NCBI GenBank assembly: GCA_018398815.1
Contig: CM031617.1
Span: 1,487,211 to 1,551,210 of the forward strand
Length of the DNA stretch: 64,000 nt
Direction of reading: 5' to 3'
Source: Conus ventricosus
Taxonomy: Eukaryota > Mollusca > Gastropoda > Neogastropoda > Conidae
Made by a program: the position numbers and the translations under genes. Shown piece after piece: positions 21,341 to 32,133 of the stretch. Under the pieces are notes generated by a model. That model did not search any database and was not told where the DNA came from. It worked only from the letters and a program-made list of their open reading frames with translations. How positions within the stretch are numbered: position 1 is the first letter of the stretch; every line of letters begins with the position of its first letter.

Positions 21341-21408
21341 TAGAACTCCTAGGGCCACTTCTTGCTTTGTGACTAAACAGGCTGTTTTCTCGCGCGCAAC
21401 CTCAATCA

Positions 21409-21590
21409 ACCCCAAGTGATCACATAGGGTCGTTTGGCCTAGTTTTGCCGCTGAGCTTTGCTGGTGCTGGCCGCGCTTTGTAGTCAAGCGATCACATAGG
21501 TCGTTTGACCTAGTATTGCCACCGAGCTTTGCAGGTGCTGACGTCATTGGCGGCAAGCGATCACATAGGGTTGTGTTTGGCCTAGTTTGC
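21409..21590. repeat. About 70-bp tandem repeat, 2.5 copies
   Basis: Units marked by GCGATCACATAGG, GCCTAGTTTTGCC and GAGCTTTG begin near 21410, 21482 and 21553. Length varies by indels. Located in the gene-poor right arm of the Polinton. Confidence 0.75.
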
Positions 21591-22137
21591 TCTGCTCCTC
21601 TTTCTCAACCAGGCTTGCAGCTGGCTGGCAAAGTTACAGCAATTACTGCTGTAGCCAGCTTTTATGGCGGCTTAATCGCCATGTAGTTACATCCGTCATT
21701 GTATATTTGGAGCATTTATATGAAGATAGTGCTAGCCACACACTACTCCTCTCCATACTAGTAGATGTACATAAGGTCTGCCTAACCCTATCTAGTTTTG
21801 CCAGAACCCCCGAAAATCGCCATCCAGTTGCATAAGTTTAATAATGGTTTGGCGTTTGCTACACAGTTCATTATACTGATTCCTAGCTTGTGGAATTTAG
21901 GATAGTTATTAAAAACACACAGAAAGTTGAATGAGTTTCCTAGCATACGAATTTAGACATGTTTCACCTGCGTCTTAAGAAATAAACCCATGTTTGATGC
22001 GTTTTTTGTTTTTTTAAACATGACTTGGGCTGTCTCAAGCCAACGCCCAACAATCAACGCGTGAAAGATTGTTTTGCTTTATTTTGTTTTATCAACATAG
22101 CGCCGCTTTTTAAAAAGGAAGCATCTCATCAACAGTT
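21591..22137. other. Polinton right arm, no gene recognised
   Basis: AT-rich sequence with no convincing frame on either strand. Confidence 0.4.
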
Positions 22138-22410
22138 TTAAACACTTATTATAATTGGCCTCATCTTGTTCGGTAATGTCATTTTCATTCCTTGAACCAA
22201 CAAACCTTGAAGATAGTCGTTCATTTCCAAAGCAGTCGGTTCACTTTTTTCTTTTTCTCCACCCTCTAGGAAAGCAATACTTCTTTTCGGTTTCGGCGGT
22301 AACGAACATGCTTCACCTGATTCTTTTTTTGACAAATCTCTAACATGCATTAAAGTAAAACTTGTGATCTTGAATAGCACAATTCTGTTCCTCAGTAACC
22401 GGCTCGCCAT
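22138..22410 (-). CDS. Polinton right-end accessory protein, 90 aa (short form)
   Basis: I start it at the ATG at 22410 (MASRLLRNR) because the same CTCGCCAT context starts the homologous gene in the second Polinton (ATG at 59020). The two share KKxSGEACSLPPKPKRSI-type sequence and an acidic helix after it, but this copy lacks roughly 60 N-terminal and 40 C-terminal residues of the longer form. It is basic at the N-terminus and ends PNKMRPIIISV. I do not recognise a family. Variable right-end genes of virus-like elements often serve host interaction, but nothing here proves that. Confidence 0.5.
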   Translation of the reverse strand: MASRLLRNRIVLFKITSFTLMHVRDLSKKESGEACSLPPKPKRSIAFLEGGEKEKSEPTALEMNDYLQGLLVQGMKMTLPNKMRPIIISV

Positions 22411-22499
22411 TTTAGAATAACACACCAAGCCCAATACACAGCGCAATAAAAACGTCCTACCAGTCCTAGCAGTCAGTAGAAGAATGATGAAACCGGTGT

Positions 22500-22850
22500 T
22501 GGGTTACTAGTCATGTGAGCGCTGTGAAAGATGATGTAATATGTTGTAATCGAGCAGGCCCAGCGTGAGGAGTGGGGTGAGGGAGGAGCGGGGCGGCAGT
22601 ATTGATTTTTTAGCCTCTCAGTTTGTCGGCAGGTGTGAGGCGGCGCGGCCGCGCGTGTATGAGTGTCTGCTGTGCCCATGTGTGGTGTGTGTGTGTAGTG
22701 TGTGTGTGGTGTGTGAGTGTGAGTGTGAGTGTGAGTGTGAGTGTGTGTTTGTGTGCGTGAGTGAGTGAGTGAGCGTGTGTGTGTTGGTGTGTGTGTGTTC
22801 GTGCGTGCCCGCCTCTCTGTCTGTCTGTCTGTCTGTTCTAAGGGCAACTT
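22500..22850. repeat. (GT)n/(GTGA)n-rich tract
   Basis: Simple-sequence region, densest at 22680-22800, with a (CTGT)n run at 22818-22836. Confidence 0.9.
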
Positions 22851-22990
22851 AACCTTAACGGGCTTACTGCGAAGTAATTGGATAGCCTAGTGCACCCACC
22901 AGTGTATGGGCGCGTTCAGTAACTGCTTAGTTTTCCCTACGTTACTCTATGGGGATGTGTTCAGTCCCGGATACTTTCCTCTATGAAAAC

Positions 22991-23160
22991 TTTAGTAAAT
23001 TAGTATTAAAAACGGATAACCCTACACAGTATATTTGTTTGTAGGGTCGTTATTTTTTGGTTACTTGTCAGAGAACAAGAATAGGCGGCTTTTAGGCCAC
23101 TTTCGCCCAAAAACGTGGTGGAGTAGCAAGTGAGTCAGAAGCGGCATATTACTGTTCTCT
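22991..23160. repeat. Polinton right terminal inverted repeat
   Basis: Mirror of 7912-8081 over 170 bp with one mismatch. The subterminal inverted repeat lies at 23070-23091 and 23139-23160. ACACA follows immediately. Confidence 0.97.
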
Positions 23161-23348
23161 ACACACAATTAATTATAATGACTCCACGTTTGCGCACGTT
23201 GTTCGCCGGAGTCATAATAATTGCTTTTTCAGAACATCCTCATTTAGTTTCCTCCAACACTTCATTTGTTGACAATCATCACTGTCCGTACGAATTCCAG
23301 CTCGGGTCTTGCCGTTACCTGTGCCATGTGGCTAGAGAGGAAAAGTAG

Positions 23349-23717
23349 CGTGAATGATTGGGGGGGGGGAGGGGGGGGGGGAGGGGAGGGAGGAGGGGGA
23401 GGATCACGATCGTTTGATTTGACGTGGCAGCTCAGCATGACAGAATGCCAGGACTTGGATCCTGTGGATTGCAATGCATGATTTCCTGGCTGTGGCATCG
23501 CATGGTCAGTGGGGCGATGCTGAACATTCCAGAACTGTCAGAGGCTATCTGCACAGCCACTGTGTCATCGCATGGTCAGTGGGGCGATGCTGAACATTCC
23601 AGAACTGTCAGAGGCTATCTGCACAGCCACTGTGTCATCGCATGGTCAGTGGGGCGATGCTGAACATTCCAGAACTGTCAGAGGCTATCTGCACAGCCAC
23701 TGTGTCATCGCATGGTC
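23349..23717. repeat. Poly-G tract and 70-bp minisatellite
   Basis: A G-rich run at 23359-23402 is followed by direct repeats of exactly 70 bp starting CATGGTCAGT at 23501, 23571, 23641 and 23711. The array runs into the gap, so its true copy number is unknown. Confidence 0.9.
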
Positions 23718-23817
23718 NNNNNNNNNNNNNNNNNNNNNNNNNNNNNNNNNNNNNNNNNNNNNNNNNNNNNNNNNNNNNNNNNNNNNNNNNNNNNNNNNNN
23801 NNNNNNNNNNNNNNNNN
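23718..23817. other. Assembly gap, 100 N
   Basis: Placeholder gap lying between two different minisatellites (70-bp and 45-bp units), a likely cause of assembly failure. Confidence 1.
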
Positions 23818-24120
23818 ACAGAAGTAATGCCCTTCTAACAATGGAAGGAGAGAAAGCCCAGAAGTATGCCTTTCAACAATGGAAGGAAAGAGAAAGCCAC
23901 AGAAGTAATGCCCTTTCAAACCAATGGAAGGAAAGAGAAAGCCACAGAAGTAATGCCCTTTCAAACCAATGGAAGGAAAGAGAAAGCCACAGAAGTAATG
24001 CCCTTTCAAACCAATGGAAGGAAAGAGAAAGCCACAGAAGTAATGCCCTTTCAAACCAATGGAAGGAAAGAGAAAGCCACAGAAGTAATGCCCTTTCAAA
24101 CCAATGGAAGGAAAGACAGG
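23818..24120. repeat. 45-bp minisatellite, 6-7 copies
   Basis: Units of 45 bp (GCCACAGAAGTAATGCCC ...) begin at 23896, 23941, 23986 and so on. Being a multiple of three, the array keeps frames open on both strands; these have no start context and are not called genes. It lies just past the splice donor of the DTC exon. Confidence 0.9.
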
Positions 24121-24150
24121 CAGAAAAAAAAGAATAACACACACACACAC

Positions 24151-24366
24151 CTTGCCGGTCCACCGGTGGTTTCGGTCTTGTGGTGAATTCCGCTCCACAC
24201 TATGCCTTCCTGTCCAGTTGTGGCCGACTGGCCGACCGTGAAGATGAGGCGCCGGTCAAAGGCCACTTTGAACAGCATCAGCACAGTTCGCCCTTCCCTG
24301 GTGTCTGGGAGGTAGGCCCGTTTCTTCATGCCGTTTATACCGTTTGCCTGGGCTGGGATGGTTGTC
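24151..24366 (-). CDS. Exon: Deltex C-terminal (DTC) domain core
   Basis: Acceptor TTCACACAG precedes 24366; donor AAG|GTGTGT follows 24151. The frame contains KKRAYLPDTREGRTVL, FDRRLIFTVG and IHHKTETTGG, the signature core of Deltex-family DTC domains. That domain binds ADP-ribose or NAD and brings ADP-ribosylated substrates to the RING-bound E2. Just before it, HPSPGKRY is readable in another frame, so one indel separates the two. The exon should be followed by a short last exon with the final DTC helix, which I could not find between here and 23161. Confidence 0.85.
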
Positions 24367-24600
24367 CTGTGTGAACAGTCCCAAGTCGGCACAAAAACCT
24401 TAGCCTCAGAGGGGAACATGCACCCTGCATGTTTCTTGAATGAAGCCAGACTACAACCTTGAATGAAGCCAGACTACAACCTTCCTGGTCATTTGAAATG
24501 TTTGTATCATAAATCAAATGAGTGTGTTGATGGAAAACAAATTACTTATGCAGGCGGCTGAAAAGAGGATATTCAAGTCTTGTACTTATCAATTTGCTCT

Positions 24601-24950
24601 CTTGCCCCTTGGCCCATTTAGTCATGGAAAGCCTGCTGCTGGCATATAGTACATGTCACTGCCCCTTGGCCCATCTAGTCATGGAAAGCCTGCTGTAGTA
24701 CATGTCACTGCCCCTTGGCCCATCTACTCATGGAAAGCCTGCTGCTGGCATATAGTACATGTCACTGCCCCTTGGCCCATCTAGTCATGGAAAGCCTGCT
24801 GCTGGCATATAGTACATGTCACTGCCCCTTGGCCCATCTAGTCATGGAAAGCCTGCTGCTGGCATATAGTACATGTCACTGCCCCTTGGCCCATCTAGTC
24901 ATGGAAAGCCTGCTGCTGGCATATAGTACAATGTCACTGCCCCTTGAGGC
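24601..24950. repeat. 57-bp minisatellite, about 6 copies
   Basis: Units of 57 bp containing GGCCCATCTAGTCATGG and GGCATATAGTACATGTC; one copy has an internal deletion near 24690. Intronic. Confidence 0.92.
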
Positions 24951-25028
24951 AAGTCAGTTGTCTCCAAAGAGACTCATCAGCAGTGCTATACATTGAGGCG
25001 TTGTGAGGGCGCATGCCTCATAGGTTTT

Positions 25029-25216
25029 GTAATGGCACAGGAGGTGTCATTGTTATATATAAAGCAGAGGCCATGACTGGCCTATGATGGGCACAGCAAA
25101 CCTCCAGGTAAAATACAGAGGTTCTGTAATGGCACAGGAGGTGTCATTGTTAAATATAAAGCAGAGGCCATGACTGGCCTATGATGGGCACAGCAAACCT
25201 CCAGGTAAAATACTGT
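25029..25216. repeat. 97-bp tandem duplication
   Basis: Two copies of a 97-bp unit beginning TTGTAATGGCACAGGAGG (25028) and CTGTAATGGCACAGGAGG (25125), differing at few sites. Confidence 0.9.
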
Positions 25217-25492
25217 GACAAGAAATGAAAAAAAAAAGTTTTTTCAATCTCAAGATCAAGACGTTTCATTCACTAATTCAAAAAGAAGGCAAATGCATGG
25301 TATCTTTTCTGTTGGAAGCTTTCTTCCCACCTGTGGTATGGAGAAATAGTTTACTTTGTTGTTTTTTTACGGAGAGAAGGACGGGCAATGTTTTTTTGTT
25401 TTGTTTTGAGGCAATATGATGTGAGGTTGCATTGAGGTACTGAAGATTTTTGTGGCATTATTGAGCCAAACTAAAAAACAAAACTGCTTTGT

Positions 25493-25735
25493 AGGTCTGC
25501 GAGGACCAGGGAATTTTATAGAGTAAAGGGATTTCTTATAGGTCTGCGAGGACCAGGGAATTTTGTAGAGTAAAGGGATTTCTTATAGGTCTGCGAGGAC
25601 CAGGGAATTTTGTAGAGTAAAGGGATTTCTTATAGGTCTGCGAGGGACCAGGGAATTTTGTAGAGTAAAGGGATTTCTTATAGGTCTGCGAGGACCAGGG
25701 AATTTTGTAGAGTAAAGGGATTTCTTATGACACTG
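25493..25735. repeat. 47-bp minisatellite, 5 copies
   Basis: Units of 47-48 bp starting AGGTCTGCGAGGACCAGGG, at 25493, 25540 and onward. Intronic. Confidence 0.93.
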
Positions 25736-25973
25736 TTTCAGGCCTTCTACGCAAAAAAAATGAATCTCAGTCCATGAGGATTTGGTCAAGATTTTGTTGA
25801 AAACATGTTTGCATTCTGAAAATAAACAGCATGAAAATTGAGCTGTTAATCAGAAGGGGGAACTCACTTCTGTTTGTCTGTCTGGTTTGGGTCAATGTTG
25901 CAAGTGAATGAGTCTGATGTGCATCCTTCTTTCTGAATGTATAAGTTTCCCATCTCCAGAACTCCCAACCTAC

Positions 25974-26131
25974 CTCCTAAAGATGTTGGCTTCATAAACA
26001 ACTGGAGCCAGGTAAAACTCCATGAGGTTAGTCCAATTGTTACTGTTGCAGAGTTTGGCTGAGCGGAGGATATTCATACCTCCACTGATTATCTCCAAGG
26101 CTTTTTCATCATTCCCTCTTTCCACAAGGCT
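25974..26131 (-). CDS. Candidate 158-bp exon, unassigned
   Basis: The minus strand shows a good acceptor (CTCTTCACAG before 26131), an open frame reading SLVERGNDEKALEII and then LCNSNNWTNLMEFYLAP, and a donor AG|GTAGGT after 25974. The helical peptide looks real but matches nothing I know. It lies between the two DTC exons, where a further 53 residues would interrupt the domain. It may be alternative, belong to a nested gene, or be a fossil. Confidence 0.4.
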
Positions 26132-26369
26132 CTGTGAAGAGAAACCTATATTAATCTGTTAAACATGCGAGGTTATTCATTACAACAGTGGACCAACAGT
26201 TTAATGTCAGTAATAGTCTGCAGAGACTTTGATAGTCAGCGTGTTTGGGGAAGACAACAGTGAATTATCTCTGGCTAAGTCTGTGAGAGACAGCATGATG
26301 GCAAACACAACTGGCAGTCCCCACAGGCCTCCATAGGCACTGCCGCAAGCCTGATGGACAAGAGGGTGG

Positions 26370-26960
26370 GAGCCAGGACACAACCATGTCTCAGTCTTTT
26401 TTTTTTCACTGGGAAAGGGACTCAAAAATGCCCATCTTCTCATATCCTTGCCTGCATGCTGCCCTCATGATAGGTCGTGACCACTGCTGTTACCATTTGG
26501 CATCCCAGCCTTGTGCAGAATCTTTCAAAGGCCATCCCTTGTCATGGTGTCAAATGTCTTCATCAAATCAACAAACACCATATGCAGTTCTTGGATCTGC
26601 TCTCAGCATTCCTCTTCCAGCTGGCAGACAGCAAACGCCAAGTCACTTTTGTGCCCCTGCCTGCTTGAAAGCCATGCTGAAATTCAGGGACAATGCTCAA
26701 AGCAATGTCAGAAATGATTCTGTTGACAACCAACTCTGGCACTTCACTTATTTTTCCTTACATACACACTAGAAAAAATCCAAGATTACTGTTGTGTAAA
26801 TGCACAAAATGGAGGCACCTTTACAGTCTTCTGGCACCGTGCCTTTCTGCAAGATGATCTTGAACAAGGATGTCAATCTTTCCCTGAGAAGTTCTCCTCC
26901 ATTCTTGTCAATTACCACAGGGGGAGCCACCAGCTTCAGATGTTTCACCACCTTCATAAT
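26370..26960 (-). mobile_element. LINE reverse-transcriptase fragment
   Basis: The minus frame 26769-26957 contains IDKNGGELLRERLTSLF and GTVPEDCKGASIL, the non-LTR reverse-transcriptase block around motifs 0-2. Further down, in a shifted frame, MVFVDLMKTFDTMTRDGL gives the catalytic-domain A block (F-V-D-L-x-K-x-F-D). The fragment has frameshifts and no ends, so it is a dead intronic copy of an RTE/Jockey-like LINE. Confidence 0.75.
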
Positions 26961-27672
26961 AATTCTTTACTAAAGCATAAATACAACATAGAATTATAAT
27001 CAATTTCTTTCATCGTGTGGAAATCTTGATCAAAACTCTTTCATGAATTGCTGCAGAAAAATTACACATAGTTTTAAGGCAGAACACGGATTCATTTTTT
27101 CCTTCTCTTTAGTGTCCAATCATCTTTTTAAAATCTAAAATGCACCATAGAGAGAACATGAAAACGAGATGACATTTAAAGTATTCACATCATCAAAAAG
27201 AGAAATCGGTATTTCTCTATGAAGAACTGACCATCTGTCACATGCACTTACTATTCCCACTAGAGATTTTGAATATACATACATGAAATTACCAATACCA
27301 ATTATTAAAAAGGCAAACAGAAAATGTCATTAAAATGTTACTTTCATATGACTGATCATTAGTTGTTAAAAATCTGGCTCAATGTTCTTTCTATCCTTCT
27401 TATGATTCATGCTGACAGATGCTGTACATGACTCCCAGAGTTCTCATCTTCTGGAATGTTTGACAGCTTTTCAGCAAATTACAACGATGGTTTTGTGAGA
27501 ACGTATTTTCATCCATGAAATCCCTTCTATCAATCTGACTTCAAAATGGGCTTGTGTGCCTCTAGAGAAAATGACCCAGACTGATATTCGACAAAAATCC
27601 AGAACGTGGAACGAGAAAGGACAGCACAGAGCAAGCAAGACTAAGGTAGACTAGTTACAGTTCTACTTTTAC
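26961..27672. other. Intron, no feature recognised
   Basis: AT-rich sequence between the LINE fragment and the RING exon. Confidence 0.4.
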
Positions 27673-28207
27673 CGTTTGAATTCCTGCGGAAATGAATAGT
27701 CCACCATGTAGGTCCCTCTTCCTTCTACAAAGCCTGGGCACATGCGGTAGGCGTGAATGTCATCTTCATGGTGCCACTTCCAGGCTGGTCAACCAAACAG
27801 AACGCCATGGACTGTGCAGCACGACGGGCAGGTTGGCTGGGACTGAAACCACCGGTCGATGCAAGATCGGCAGAAAACATGACCACAAGGCAGAGCTTTG
27901 GGACCTACTAGCTTGCCCAGGCAGATGTCGCAATGGTCTGGGTGGCTGTGGGATTTAGCTGGCACAGAGAACAGCTTTGGTGATGTCTGTACAGCTGGTG
28001 CGTGGTCAGCGCGGATCAGGGTTGTCATGTTGTTCATCATGGACTGCAGAACAGCAGGGTCAGTGTCCACCACATGGATTTCCGTAATGGACCTGGTAAA
28101 TCTCTTGGTGTAGGCATTTCACAGCTCTGTACAGACTTCCAATGAACATTCTGGTGTTTTGCTTCTGGCCTGGATTCTTGAACATGTCCAACAACATGGG
28201 ATTATGT
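27673..28207 (-). CDS. Exon: RING finger and first half of DTC
   Basis: The acceptor TTCTGTTTCAG lies just above 28207 and a donor GTAAAAG follows 27673. The frame opens with NPMLLDMFKNPG, shifts near 28080, then reads CDICLGKLVGPKALPCGHVF and CRSCIDRWFQSQPTCPSC. That is a full C3HC4 RING directly preceding GDQPGSGTMKM and, after two more frame breaks near 27830 and 27760, GFVEGRGTYMVDYSFP. RING followed at once by a GxQPxGxM strand defines Deltex ligases (DTX3/DTX3L type). The RING would recruit the E2 and the DTC the ADP-ribosylated target. Confidence 0.85.
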
Positions 28208-29029
28208 CTGAAACAGAATCCTTTTTACAGAAATCTAACAACAACAGTAATGATGCAGACTTTGCTGTTGTACAAACAGAATATTTCCATTAAAAAAATG
28301 TAATAACAATGATGAGACACACTTTGCTATTGTAGGCTCTCCAAACAACAGAGGCAATTAGATTTTTATTTGTTTGTGAACAGATTCTCACCACAGGCAT
28401 AATGGAAAGAAAGGAGAGGCAAGTAAGACAGGAGGGAAGCGTACATATATATTGTTTTTTTCACAATTATCTAATGCAATCAAGTTCTGACAAAGGCATA
28501 GCACACTGCATGACTGAAGAATAGAACAGAGTTTTTTTTGTTTTGTTTTTTTTTTACAGAGAAGCATAGCGGCTGCTGAGAGAGGAATGCAGAAGGAGGG
28601 GAGAGGGTGGGTGGATGGGTGTCTAGTCAACTCATTGTGCTTGTAGCTATGCCAACCATGAGGGGCCATATCAGGGATGCTATCTCATCAAAGTCAATTC
28701 TTTGCACAGATATTTTTAAAAAAACCAACAACATCAGAAACATAAAATGTCCATAAAATCTTTGATCATAGGGGCAAATATTATAAACTTTTTCCTTTGA
28801 ATATCCAGCAAAAACACATCTTGTAGGGCAACAAAGAACAGACAAAAATGTCAAAATAGTGCCATACATTATTTAAGAATACACAAGAAGATGCCAATCT
28901 AGATATCATAAGGAACATAACAGGTATGAGGGGAAAAAGAAAAACAGGTAAATAGCAAAAACAACGCTGGGTTTACGAAAACATGTCTGAAACTAAGTTT
29001 TCTATTTTTTCACTTGTTCATGCGAAGAA
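28208..29029. other. Intron, no feature recognised
   Basis: AT-rich sequence upstream of the RING exon; no coding or repeat signal beyond short A and T runs. Confidence 0.4.
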
Positions 29030-30305
29030 TTATTGGCCTGCTGGTTGTTCCAAAGAATTATTGGCCTGCTGGTTGTTCCAAAGAATTATTGGCCTGCTGG
29101 TTGTTCCAAAGAATTATTGGCCTGCTGGTTGTTCCAAAGAATTATTGGCCTGCTGGTTGTTCCAAAGAAATTATTGGCCTGCTGGTTGTTCCAAAGAATT
29201 ATTGGCCTGCTGGTTGTTCCAAAGAATTATTGGCCTGCTGGTTGTTCCAAAGAATTATTGGCCTGCTGGTTGTTCCAAAGAATTATTGCTGTGGTTGTTC
29301 CAAAGAAATTATTGGCCTGTGGTTGTTCCAAAGAATTATTGGCCTGCTGGTTGTTCCAAAGAATTATTGGCCTGCTGGTTGCTCCAAAAGAATTATTGGC
29401 CTGCTGGTTGTTCCAACGAATTATTGGCATGCTGGTTGTTCCAAAGAATTATTGGCCTGCTGGTTGTTCAAAGAATTATTGGCCTGATGGTTGTTCCAAA
29501 GAATTATTTGGCCTGCTGGTTGTTCCAAAGAATTATTGGCCTGTGGTTGTTCCAAAGAATTATTGGCCTGCTGGTTGTTCCAAAGAATTATTGGCCTGCT
29601 GGTTGTTCCAAAGAATTATTGGCCTGCTGGTTGTTCCAAAGAATTATTGCTGCTGTTTGTTCCAAAGAATTATGGCCTGCTGGTTGTTCCAAAGAATTAT
29701 TGGCCTGCTGGTTGTTCCAAAGAATTATTGGCCTGCTGGTTGTTCCAAAGAATTATGGCCTGCTGGTTGTTCCAAAGAATTATTGGCCTGCGGTTGTCCA
29801 AAGAATTATTGGCCTGCTGGTTGTTCCAAAGAATTATTGGCCTGCTGGTGTTCCAAAGAATTATTGGCCTGCTGTTGTTCCAAAGAATTATGGCCTGCTG
29901 GTTGTTCCAAAGAATTATTGCCTGCTAGTTGTTCCAAGAATTATTGGCCTGCTAGTTGTTCCAAAGAATTATTGGCCTGCTGGTTGTTCCAAAGAATTAT
30001 TGGCCTGCTAGTTGTTCCAAAGAATTATTGGCCTGCTAGTTGTTCCAAAGAATTATGGCCTGCTGGTTGTTCCAAAGAATTATTGGCCTGCTAGTTGTTC
30101 CAAAGAATTATTGGCCTGCTAGTTGTTCCAAAGAATTATTGGCCTGCTGGTTGTTCCAAAGAATTATTGGCCTGCTAGTTGTTCCAAGAATTATTGGCCT
30201 GCTAGTTGTTCCAAAGAATTTCCTGCTGGGTTCCAAGAATATTGGCCTGCAGGTTGTTCCAAAGAATTAATTGGCTGCTAGTTGTTCCAAAGATTATTGC
30301 CTGCT
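29030..30305. repeat. 28-bp minisatellite, about 45 copies
   Basis: Unit GGCCTGCTGGTTGTTCC AAAGAATTATT (28 bp), with G/A variants at one site (CTGGTTG or CTAGTTG), clustered toward 29.9-30.3 kb. Frequent 1-nt indels. The long open frames here are artefacts of the repeat. Confidence 0.97.
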
Positions 30306-31397
30306 AGCCATGTCATCAAATTGTTTTGATCATTGTTACCTTGGCAACATCAGTCTGATTTTAAAGCTGGCGCTCAGTAACATGAAACATCTGGCCACAT
30401 TTTTTGGTTAACATTTATTAATACAAATTATCGATTCTACATATCACCATTGATCTTCACAGAACATGACAACATTTTTTAAACAATATTTGCATGCTTA
30501 TAATCTAACCTCTTACAGCAGTGTAAAACCTGTCAACAATCTTAAAAAATCAAAAAGAAAATGTAAATTATCCCCAGATTTTTTTTAAAAATGGCTTTTA
30601 TGACCGCGAGACATCTTATAAAGAGGGAGTCTGGGATTTTCACTACACTGAAAACTGACGTTCCTTTAATGGCTGGACAGATACAGATAGCACCCCTGTT
30701 CAATATACTACAGTCCATTCCTTCCGTCTTTTAAACCATGCTAATTTTAAATATTCCAATGATAAACTGCCTTAGAATTGAGATCTCTGCTTCTAAGACA
30801 TGTGCTGTTGATCATAACAAATATCCATGATCCTTTCTTTGTTTCTTTGTTTGCCCACTGTTGAATTCCAATACTTAAAAACTACTTACAATCAAAATTT
30901 CACGCAGGAATACCCGAATGCACAATACTTTAGCTCTTCTGCAAAAAGTTTAATTATATCTAATGCTTGTACATTAAGGAAAGAATGCCACATTACAGTC
31001 AAACCAGGGACACACACATACACACACTCACGCGTGGGCGAGCGCACACACACACACACACACACAACACACACACCCCCGCACACACACACAATCTGTC
31101 CATAATCACATTAAGTGGAAGATGTTAAACTGAAGAACAACAACAGAGGGAGGGTGAAGGAGGAGAAGAAGAAAGAAGAAGAAGAGAGAAGAAGAGAGAG
31201 AGGGGAGAGAGAGAGAGAGAGGGAGGGAGGGGAGGGAGGGGACAGACAGTGACAGCGAGACAGTCAAGCAGACTGACTGAAGGAGGGGGAGGGGGAGAGA
31301 AAATGAGAATGACAAAGCATCAGGAATGCTTACATTATGTCACAACAGAACAATTCAGTCATTCAAGTGAACAATTCAGAGCTAAGATGTTCCCTAC
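30306..31397. other. Intron with (CA)n and (GA)n tracts
   Basis: A (CA)n run at 31013-31092 and a GA/GGA-rich tract at 31145-31300. Otherwise no feature. Confidence 0.7.
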
Positions 31398-32133
31398 CTG
31401 TGTCCCTCTTCTGCAGTCTTGTAACAGTCACTGTTCTCTTCTTGCCCTGGTCCACTTCGTTGAATGCCCCGTTCCAGGAAGTCTGTGATGTTGTCTTCAC
31501 TGTAGGAAACTCTTGGTGACAGGGTGACAAAGACAAACGTTTGTACATTGCTGAGCAGCACACTACCTCGCCTGCGATGGACATGTCTTTTTGACACTCC
31601 TTCACCCCAACAAGAGCCACAGGATTTAAAGTCTTCTCAAACTGTTTCCAGGTGCTATCGTTCAGGACGTTCTGCACGTCCTGCCACAGAAGACTGCGTC
31701 AGTTCCAGCGTCCACAGCAGACTGCTTTTGAAAGAGCACAGAGAGGTTCTCACCCTCAAAAGTAATCTTGACAGGAAAGTCCCTCACACTGATCTCGTGA
31801 CTGACCCCCGGCGCCGGGTAACCTGCCCTCTAGTGGCCAGACCCGGGATGACCCTTAGATCCAAGCTGATTGCCCTGTGGCTTCTGAAGGTTTTCAACAG
31901 CTGTTTTCTGCCCTCTTCCTGTGTCTCCTGCAGTGCTGGGAATCCCAGGAGTGATGCCCACTGGTGCTCCCCACAGGGCAGAGAAAATGGTCTGGATGAT
32001 GGCGATCATGGCGTCACTGACATCAACAAAGTGGATCGTTTCAGAGAGGTGGTCCGCCCATGAAGGCTGTCAAACGTCTTCACAGCGGAGAGGTAACTTT
32101 TGGCGCAGACGTCCTGGGGTACGCCAAATATGG
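31398..32133 (-). CDS. Exon: end of macro domain and linker
   Basis: Acceptor GATGGCAG precedes 32133. The phase fits the previous exon exactly: ...TCA G joined to CC ATA TTT. The start reads IFGVPQDVCAKSY and, after one frameshift near 32060, HFVDVSDAMIAIIQ, the terminal strand and helix of a macro domain. The remaining ~500 bp is a less conserved linker, readable only with several frame breaks (for example ISVRDFPVKITFEGENLSV near 31790). It ends at a donor CACAG|GTAGGG after 31398. It connects the macro module to the Deltex module. Confidence 0.7.

Larger units (their letters stand above)
7912..23160 (-). mobile_element. Complete Polinton/Maverick element, 15.25 kb
   Basis: Bounded by 170-bp inverted repeats that begin AGAGAACAG and end CTGTTCTCT, and flanked by a short AC repeat. 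It carries the hallmark gene set: A32-like packaging ATPase, DJR major capsid protein, protein-primed family B DNA polymerase and an rve integrase. It also carries the usual conserved small Polinton genes. About 11 genes read inward in two convergent groups, with polymerase and integrase meeting tail to tail at 18.11 kb. Frameshifts occur in nearly every gene, but stop codons within otherwise conserved frames are few. That pattern fits consensus errors plus some decay. Polintons are virus-like transposons related to adintoviruses. I saw no adenain-type protease. Confidence 0.93.

Noticed and set aside
23178..23348. Small secreted-peptide-like frame (MTPRLRTLFAGVIIIAF) just right of the Polinton
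   Set aside because: Only 56 residues with three cysteines, no splice or homologous support, and it lies in a spacer next to simple repeats.
29014..30094. Very long open frames over the 28-bp minisatellite
   Set aside because: Produced by the repeat itself: three 28-bp units make 28 stop-free codons. The frame shifts wherever a unit has an indel.
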